Source: Thermoplasmata archaeon (GTDB lineage Archaea > Thermoplasmatota > E2 > UBA202 > JdFR-43). Taken from it: DNA of 8,661 nt. Location of the stretch: contig JAGHBD010000018.1 in NCBI GenBank assembly GCA_021161135.1, forward strand, positions 1 through 8,661, in the 5' to 3' direction. The notes under the pieces are model-generated. The model had not been told where the DNA came from, made no database searches, and saw only the letters and a program-made list of their open reading frames with translations. The translations under genes and the position numbers were made by a program. Position 1 is the stretch's first letter. Each line of letters opens with the position of its first letter. Of this stretch, positions 1 through 4,339 are shown in pieces.

Positions 1-291
1 CTTGTAAATATTCTGGCAAATCGTCCAGCTGCACCAAACTTAACCAATTTAGCAAAATATCATTATCCTGAAACAGAACTTGAAGACATAATCTACTGGC
101 TTGAGAAAAATGAGACTAAAGCAATAATACTGTATTACCACTTATATGAAATCAAAGGTTTAGAAGAATATTTGAATAGAAGTACTAATTGGTACTTGTA
201 CAAAAAGATGGAAGGAAGAGGGCAATTACTTTTTGAGGGAATCTCCCTGCGGTTTTCTAGAGACATTTATGAAATATATGTAAAGAGATAA
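1..291 (+). CDS. C-terminal fragment of a possible GT39-type membrane glycosyltransferase (5' end outside window)
   Basis: Frame 1 is open from the first base to a TAA at 289-291, giving the last 96 residues of a longer protein. No start codon for it lies in the window. The fragment has no membrane helix. It begins with a hydrophobic strand followed by an NRPAAPNL stretch, then an ETELEDIIYWLEK helix, a hydrophobic strand ending AIILYYH, and a final IYEIYVKR strand. This layout resembles the soluble extracytoplasmic tail of archaeal GT39/PMT-like integral membrane glycosyltransferases, which use polyprenyl-phosphate sugars outside the membrane. That match is from memory of the family pattern and is not decisive. 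Three N-x-S/T sequons (NLT, NET, NRS) lie within the 96 residues, which fits an exported, possibly glycosylated domain. The neighbouring glycosyltransferase genes support a glycan role. Its stop codon directly abuts the stop codon of the convergent gene. It could instead be any other secreted or soluble domain. Confidence 0.5.
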   Translation, partial: LVNILANRPAAPNLTNLAKYHYPETELEDIIYWLEKNETKAIILYYHLYEIKGLEEYLNRSTNWYLYKKMEGRGQLLFEGISLRFSRDIYEIYVKR

Positions 292-1371
292 CTACACCTC
301 TTTCCATGTCCAGAGAGTATTGGCAACAAAATTCCAGACAAAAACAAAGAAAATTCCAATAAGTGCTGCAAGTAAATAATAAACTCCAAAAATTTCTTTG
401 AGTGCACCCATAACAATCATTTGCATCGGAAAAGATGGAAGGCTTACGATGTTAAATTTTACCATTCTTCTAATCCATTCCACAAAGCCCTCTTTTTTCC
501 TATCTCTGAAAGTCCATATATCATTCATAACAAAATTGGAAATAATAGAAGCTTCTATGGAGAAGATGGCGGAGAGAAGGTAGTGAAACCCTGCTATCTC
601 TGTCAGCATCCAAAGGATACCAAGATTTACAAATACACCAAAAAGGCCAACAGCAGCAAATTTTAAAACCCGATGTATTTCCTTTGTTTCCCATGAAATG
701 CGCAAAAGATGGCGTAAATATTTAATCTGCACAGTTGCATTAAGAGAACTTTTTCCCTTCTCCCTTTTCCTAAAAGTTATGGGCTCTTCTTCTACCCTAC
801 TATAACTTCCTTTAGCAAGCACCTCTAAAAGAATTTTATAACCTATTGGATTCAACTCTGCTCTCTCAATCACCTTTCTCTTACACATGAAAAAGCCCGA
901 CATGGGATCTTTTACCGCTCTGGTGCTTGGGAGAAATATATGGGCTAGCAGGGTTGCAAACTTGGAGTATAATTTTCGTATTGCGCTCCATTCTTCAATC
1001 TCTCCTCCCGCTACATATCTGCTCCCCACCACAATATCTGCTCCTTCCTCTATTCTTCTATACATACTAATGAGTTTTTCTGGTGGATGCTGTAAATCCG
1101 CATCCATCACAGCCAAAACATCTCCTTTTGCTTTTTTAAAACCATCCAAAACAGCTGTCGATAGATCTCTTTTGCCAATTCTCCTTAACACCTTTATAAA
1201 AGGATAGTCCTCTTTCAGTTCTTCTGCAAGTTTCCATGTTTTATCTGGACTATCATCATCCACAATAATTAGCTCGAATTCTAAATCTCTAAGAACTTTC
1301 CCTATTTCCTTAACCAATATTGGCAAGTTTTCTCGCTCATTGTATGTAGGGATCACGATAGAGAGTTTCAT
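292..1371 (-). CDS. GT2 dolichol-phosphate sugar synthase (DPM1-like) fused to a GtrA-type membrane domain
   Basis: The 359-residue protein probably transfers mannose or glucose from a nucleotide sugar to dolichyl phosphate on the cytoplasmic membrane face. Residues 1-215 form a GT-A fold: MKLSIVIPTYNE at the N-terminus, the VDDDSPD nucleotide-binding motif (37-43), and the metal-binding MDADLQ motif (89-94, D90/D92/Q94). R117 and R131 and the basic FRKREKGKSSL segment (200-210) sit where phosphate-binding residues occur in the family. Residues 235-352 hold four predicted membrane helices of the GtrA type, with the signature NF-x-WTF twice (NFVMNDIWTF at 279-288 and NFVANTLWTW at 347-356), a sign of internal duplication. 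The same length and two-part layout is known for Pyrococcus furiosus dolichylphosphate mannose synthase. The sugar is not determined by the sequence. The ATG start fits the family N-terminus and has a TATA box about 24 bases upstream. The gene lies last in a three-gene glycosyltransferase cluster. Confidence 0.88.
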   Translation of the reverse strand: MKLSIVIPTYNERENLPILVKEIGKVLRDLEFELIIVDDDSPDKTWKLAEELKEDYPFIKVLRRIGKRDLSTAVLDGFKKAKGDVLAVMDADLQHPPEKLISMYRRIEEGADIVVGSRYVAGGEIEEWSAIRKLYSKFATLLAHIFLPSTRAVKDPMSGFFMCKRKVIERAELNPIGYKILLEVLAKGSYSRVEEEPITFRKREKGKSSLNATVQIKYLRHLLRISWETKEIHRVLKFAAVGLFGVFVNLGILWMLTEIAGFHYLLSAIFSIEASIISNFVMNDIWTFRDRKKEGFVEWIRRMVKFNIVSLPSFPMQMIVMGALKEIFGVYYLLAALIGIFFVFVWNFVANTLWTWKEV

Positions 1372-1390
1372 TGCTTCATCAAGAGTTGTT

Positions 1391-1398
1391 AATATAAA
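1391..1398 (-). promoter_or_regulatory. TATA box for the DPMS-GtrA gene
   Basis: TTTATATT on the minus strand is centred about 24 bases before the A of the ATG at 1371. Archaeal transcription starts about 25 bases after the TATA centre, so the mRNA would begin at or next to the start codon (leaderless). No Shine-Dalgarno-like sequence precedes the ATG, which agrees. This suggests the gene can be expressed separately from the two glycosyltransferase genes upstream. Confidence 0.55.
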
Positions 1399-1443
1399 TA
1401 TTCTTTTATTTCGTTCATTTTCAATCTTTCATACTGCCGTTAT

Positions 1444-2457
1444 CTATGTGGCATCATTCAATAAAGCCTCATACATTTTTATTAAAGCATCTATTGTATT
1501 TGAAATATCGTGCAGCCTTGCTGTTGAGTAAGCATTGTTGGAGATTTTTTCTCTCAATTCACCATCTGCGGAAAGTTTTTCTATTGCTCTTACAAAATCT
1601 TCAGTTGTTTTTCCTTTTATACAATTTTTCCCATCCTTAAACCATTCTGTATATACAGGTATATCTCTTATTACTGGTGGTTTTTTACATGCCATCGCCT
1701 CGAAAAGCGCATTTCCATAGCTTTCTGCATATGTCGGAAAGAAAAATACATCCCCCCCATTATATACAGAGGGCATCTCCTCAAAGAGAACATAAGGTAT
1801 ATTAATGAAGTTATCTGGCGGTTCAATCTTAACACTTTTGAGTGTCTTCTCCGTGGACCCAACCCATACAAATTTTTTATCGCTGCATCTTTTTGCAACT
1901 TTCAAAAAATCATGGATGCCCTTTCTTGGAATCATCAACCCAACAGACAGAATAACAAACTCATCCTCCAAACCATATTTATGCCTAAAAGCATTTCTCA
2001 TATCCATCGATGGCCTAAAACGAGAACAATCCACGCCATTTGGAATAACATATAACTTTGCTTTCACTCCATTTTTCTCCATCCAGTTTTTTACATAGGG
2101 GGTGGCGCAAACTACAGCATCTGCAAGATTATAAAAGTATCTTGAATATAATTCAAAAAGGGGATAAATAATGCTGTCAAACATAAAACCGCCTTTAACG
2201 AGTTCCGGCAGGTGGCGGGCGTGGATGACCACTTTTATACCTTTTCTCTTAGCCCTCTTTATTACAGAAAGAAAATTTGGCATGGGATTGTGAAGATGGA
2301 TTATATCGCAATTTGTGGGATCATCTATGCTTACCTCGATACCTCTCTCCTGTAATTTTTGAGAAAGAAGCGGCACTTGTGTGCCCATTCCCCCTGCATT
2401 TTTAAAATTAATGTATCTTTTGAGTTTATTTAATCCTGTAACCATACATACCTTCAT
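1444..2457 (-). CDS. GT4-family (GT-B fold) glycosyltransferase
   Basis: This 337-residue cytoplasmic or peripheral-membrane enzyme is a retaining glycosyltransferase of the GT4 type. The N-terminal acceptor domain starts MKVCMVTG and has the glycine-rich loop AGGMGTQV (21-28). The interdomain region has the PNGVD motif (139-143). The C-terminal donor domain opens with ILSVGLMIPRKG (169-180), where K179 is the usual nucleotide-sugar-binding lysine. It carries the EX7E signature ESYGNALFE (E245 and E253) followed by AMACKKPPVIRDIPVY. The RDIPVY-x-WFKDGKNC segment recalls bacterial diacylglycerol glucosyltransferases such as alMGS, so a glycolipid acceptor is a reasonable alternative to a lipid-linked oligosaccharide. 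Donor and acceptor cannot be read from the sequence. The start lies 1 bp after the stop of the GT2 gene upstream, with no ribosome binding site or good TATA box, so the two genes are probably co-transcribed and translationally coupled. A GC-rich patch covers the HARHLPEL codons. Confidence 0.85.
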   Translation of the reverse strand: MKVCMVTGLNKLKRYINFKNAGGMGTQVPLLSQKLQERGIEVSIDDPTNCDIIHLHNPMPNFLSVIKRAKRKGIKVVIHARHLPELVKGGFMFDSIIYPLFELYSRYFYNLADAVVCATPYVKNWMEKNGVKAKLYVIPNGVDCSRFRPSMDMRNAFRHKYGLEDEFVILSVGLMIPRKGIHDFLKVAKRCSDKKFVWVGSTEKTLKSVKIEPPDNFINIPYVLFEEMPSVYNGGDVFFFPTYAESYGNALFEAMACKKPPVIRDIPVYTEWFKDGKNCIKGKTTEDFVRAIEKLSADGELREKISNNAYSTARLHDISNTIDALIKMYEALLNDAT

Positions 2458-2458
2458 T

Positions 2459-3382
2459 TTATTCTAACTTTTCTTTTATTACATAAGTTTTTTTATTTGT
2501 CGTCGAATAATAATTTCGTATCATTATTTCTGCGAGAAATCCTGTCATAAAAATTTGGAATCCAACTATTATTAGGAGCATTCCTAAGAAGAGGAGAGGG
2601 CGATTGGAGAGGGTTTCTCCATATAAAAATTTAAGTAAAACCAGATACAAATCTATTAAAAAACCCACCCCAAACATTATGAGACCGATGCCTCCAAAAA
2701 AATGGAGTGGGCGTGTTGAATATCCTGCCCAAAATTTGAAATTGATTAAGTCAAACATCCCCCTTATCAGCCTCGCCACCCCATACTTGCTCTTGCCAAA
2801 CTTTCTTGGATGGTGTTTAACCTTCACTTCTCCAACACTATAACCTTTCCAGGATAAAATAGCCGGTATATATCGATGCATTTCACCATATATTTCAAGG
2901 TCTTTTATGCATTCCTTCTTATATGCTTTAAGTCCGCAGTTAAAATCATGTATTTTTAAGCCCGTGAGCCATCTTGAGATTTTATTTGATATGATAGATG
3001 GCAGTTTTTTTGAAAAAAAGGGATCTTTTCTGTCATATCTCCATCCATTTACCACATCATACTCCTTCAATTTTTCCAGCAGTTTTGGAATATCATCGGG
3101 GTCATTCTGCAAATCCCCATCTATTGTAACAACAGCATCTCCTTTTGCAATTTCAAATCCAGCCATCAAAGCAGCAGTTTTGCCAAAATTTCTGGCGAAT
3201 TTTATACATTTTACCCTACCATCTCTTTCATGAATTTTTTTAATCACTTCATAGCTTCCATCTGTGCTTCCATCATCAACAAAAATTATTTCATCTTCTT
3301 TCTTCAACACCTTAATGAGTTTTTTATACAATGCTTCGATATTTTCTTTCTCATTATACACTGGTACAATGACGGAAATCAT
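2459..3382 (-). CDS. GT2 polyprenyl-phosphate sugar transferase, GtrB/DPM1-like, with two C-terminal membrane helices
   Basis: The enzyme probably loads a sugar onto dolichyl or another polyprenyl phosphate at the cytoplasmic membrane face. The GT-A domain has ISVIVPVYNEKEN at the start, VDDGSTDG (38-45, numbering from the upstream ATG), IDGDLQNDP (90-98) with the metal-binding DGD, then FNCGLKAYKK (150-159), MHRYIP (171-176) and a basic HHPRKFGKSKYG segment (193-204). Two long hydrophobic stretches at about 228-254 and 264-290 are membrane hairpin helices, as in GtrB, ArnC and YfdH-type proteins. The length is normal for that family. Two starts are possible: ATG at 3391 and ATG at 3382 (three codons later). 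I chose 3382 because a TATA box lies 25-26 bases before it and homologues usually begin close to ISVIVP. An AGGTGG just before 3391 is the argument for the longer form. It is the first gene of a minus-strand cluster with the GT4 gene 1 bp downstream. Confidence 0.86.
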   Translation of the reverse strand: MISVIVPVYNEKENIEALYKKLIKVLKKEDEIIFVDDGSTDGSYEVIKKIHERDGRVKCIKFARNFGKTAALMAGFEIAKGDAVVTIDGDLQNDPDDIPKLLEKLKEYDVVNGWRYDRKDPFFSKKLPSIISNKISRWLTGLKIHDFNCGLKAYKKECIKDLEIYGEMHRYIPAILSWKGYSVGEVKVKHHPRKFGKSKYGVARLIRGMFDLINFKFWAGYSTRPLHFFGGIGLIMFGVGFLIDLYLVLLKFLYGETLSNRPLLFLGMLLIIVGFQIFMTGFLAEIMIRNYYSTTNKKTYVIKEKLE

Positions 3383-3391
3383 TAACAACAT

Positions 3392-3420
3392 ATACCACCT
3401 GCATATTTAAAAATACGTAT
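3392..3420. promoter_or_regulatory. Compact divergent promoter between the GT2 gene and the phosphatase gene
   Basis: Only 29 bases separate the outer start codons of two divergent genes. On the minus strand TTTAAATA (3404-3411) is centred 25-26 bases before the ATG at 3382, which fits a leaderless start there. For the plus-strand gene a weaker CATATACC-like box (about 3389-3396) lies roughly 28 bases before the ATG at 3421. A perfect 8-base palindrome, ATACGTAT (3413-3420), ends directly at the phosphatase ATG and could be an operator half or simply AT-rich sequence. The two promoters overlap physically, so the two genes may compete for transcription initiation. Confidence 0.5.
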
Positions 3421-4218
3421 ATGGAATCAAATGTTCTTGAAGTGGCCAGAGAATTGATGAAAAAGGAGCCATCGTTACTGCATCTTCGAGGAAAAATTAT
3501 GGTGGCAGGAGATACGCATGGAGATGTTATAATTTCTGAAGAGATTATAAGAAAATTTTTTGATGAAGGATACGACTATCTCGTTTTTTTGGGAGATTAT
3601 GTGGATAGAGCACCGCCAGATGTTTCTTCGTCCATCCACAATATTGATTTTCTTCTCAGGATGAAAATAAAATATCCAGAAAAAATTTATCTGCTAAAAG
3701 GAAACCATGAGGCAAATTATGCTATCCCATGCTATCCTAATGAATTTGTTAATGAGGCAGGAAAAAAATATAGAGAATATGTTGCTGTTTTTAGGGAAAT
3801 GCCTCTTGCTGCCATGCTTAACAATGTATTTGCTGCTCATGGAGGATTCCCAACAAAAAAGAGCCTTGATGAAATAAGTAAAGAAAATTTAATGGATATT
3901 GAAGAGATAACATGGAGTGATGCAGCCATATCGCCTGTTTATCGTGGAGCAGGGGTTAAGTTTGATAAAAGAATGCTCGATTCTTTTTTAAAAAAATGTG
4001 GGGCAGCAGCATTCATAAGGGGGCATGATTATAATCTCAACGGTATGATAATTTATGAGAGATGCCTAACCATATTTTCATCGCGCCGTTACGCCACCGC
4101 AGGCAACGGCGGCGTGCTGGTGGCAAAGATAGAAGGGCGAATTAAGGGAGTTGAGGATATTATGCTGGAGGAATTTTTCAATGGAAAATGGAAGGAATAT
4201 AGGGCAAGGAAAATTTAA
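3421..4218 (+). CDS. PPP-family serine/threonine protein phosphatase (archaeal PP1/PP2A-like)
   Basis: This 265-residue soluble metallophosphoesterase probably removes phosphate from Ser/Thr of proteins in the cytoplasm. All signature motifs are present: GDTHGD (30-35), GDYVDR (58-63), KGNHE (93-97), AHGG (139-142) and RGHD (200-203). This gives the full set of metal ligands D31, H33, D59, N95, H140 and H202, with H96 as the catalytic acid and R63 and R200 for phosphate binding. The ITWSDAAISPVYRGAG stretch (163-178) matches the WSDP...RGAG region of eukaryotic PP1/PP2A. The usual SAPNY segment reads SSRRY (220-224), so the loop that shapes the active-site entrance and inhibitor binding is altered. 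Length is slightly below the usual ~300 residues but the core is complete. It is transcribed away from the glycosyltransferase cluster and convergently with the valS operon, with its stop 1 bp from the microprotein stop. Bases 4081-4120 form a GC-rich patch within it. No cognate kinase is in the window. Confidence 0.92.
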   Translation: MESNVLEVARELMKKEPSLLHLRGKIMVAGDTHGDVIISEEIIRKFFDEGYDYLVFLGDYVDRAPPDVSSSIHNIDFLLRMKIKYPEKIYLLKGNHEANYAIPCYPNEFVNEAGKKYREYVAVFREMPLAAMLNNVFAAHGGFPTKKSLDEISKENLMDIEEITWSDAAISPVYRGAGVKFDKRMLDSFLKKCGAAAFIRGHDYNLNGMIIYERCLTIFSSRRYATAGNGGVLVAKIEGRIKGVEDIMLEEFFNGKWKEYRARKI

Positions 4219-4219
4219 G

Positions 4220-4312
4220 TTAGGTGCTGTAGAATATCACAATGAAGCCAGATAGTATCATAAATAACACGATCAAAATGGCAAGGAGTTTCATGAATTT
4301 TTCTCTTCTCAT
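4220..4312 (-). CDS. 30-residue single-pass membrane microprotein, overlapping the end of valS
   Basis: I do not recognise a named family. The frame reads ATG at 4312-4310 to TAA at 4222-4220 and encodes 30 residues. The N-terminus MRREKFMK is positively charged. Residues 9-28 are almost continuously hydrophobic (LLAILIVLFMILSGFIVIFY), enough for one membrane helix with the N-terminus inside, and it ends S-T. Support for a real gene is positional. Its ATG overlaps the valS TGA as ATGA, the classic translational-coupling arrangement, and its TAA lies 1 bp from the stop of the convergent phosphatase gene, so it fills exactly the only space left. There is no separate promoter or Shine-Dalgarno sequence, so it would be made from the valS mRNA. 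A role cannot be assigned. It could be a small subunit or regulator of a membrane complex unrelated to valS. Confidence 0.6.
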   Translation of the reverse strand: MRREKFMKLLAILIVLFMILSGFIVIFYST

Positions 4313-4339
4313 TTTTCTATCGCAATAAAAATATTTTTT
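4298..4339 (+). terminator. Candidate oligo-T termination region for the phosphatase transcript
   Basis: On the plus strand, T5 at 4298-4302, T5 at 4312-4316 and T6 at 4334-4339 lie 80-120 bases after the phosphatase stop. Archaeal RNA polymerase terminates at short runs of U without needing a hairpin, so these are reasonable end points. They lie inside the 3' parts of the convergent microprotein and valS genes, so the two transcripts would overlap in antisense. T-rich stretches are common in this AT-rich sequence, so confidence is low. Confidence 0.3.

Noticed and set aside
887..1207. Plus-strand open frame of 106 codons inside the DPMS-GtrA gene
   Set aside because: Antisense to the GT2 catalytic motifs, low-complexity serine-rich product, no promoter.
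292..3391. Defence or mobile island made of the glycosyltransferase cluster
   Set aside because: No integrase, transposase, terminal repeats, tRNA attachment site or nuclease is present, and base composition matches the flanking housekeeping genes.
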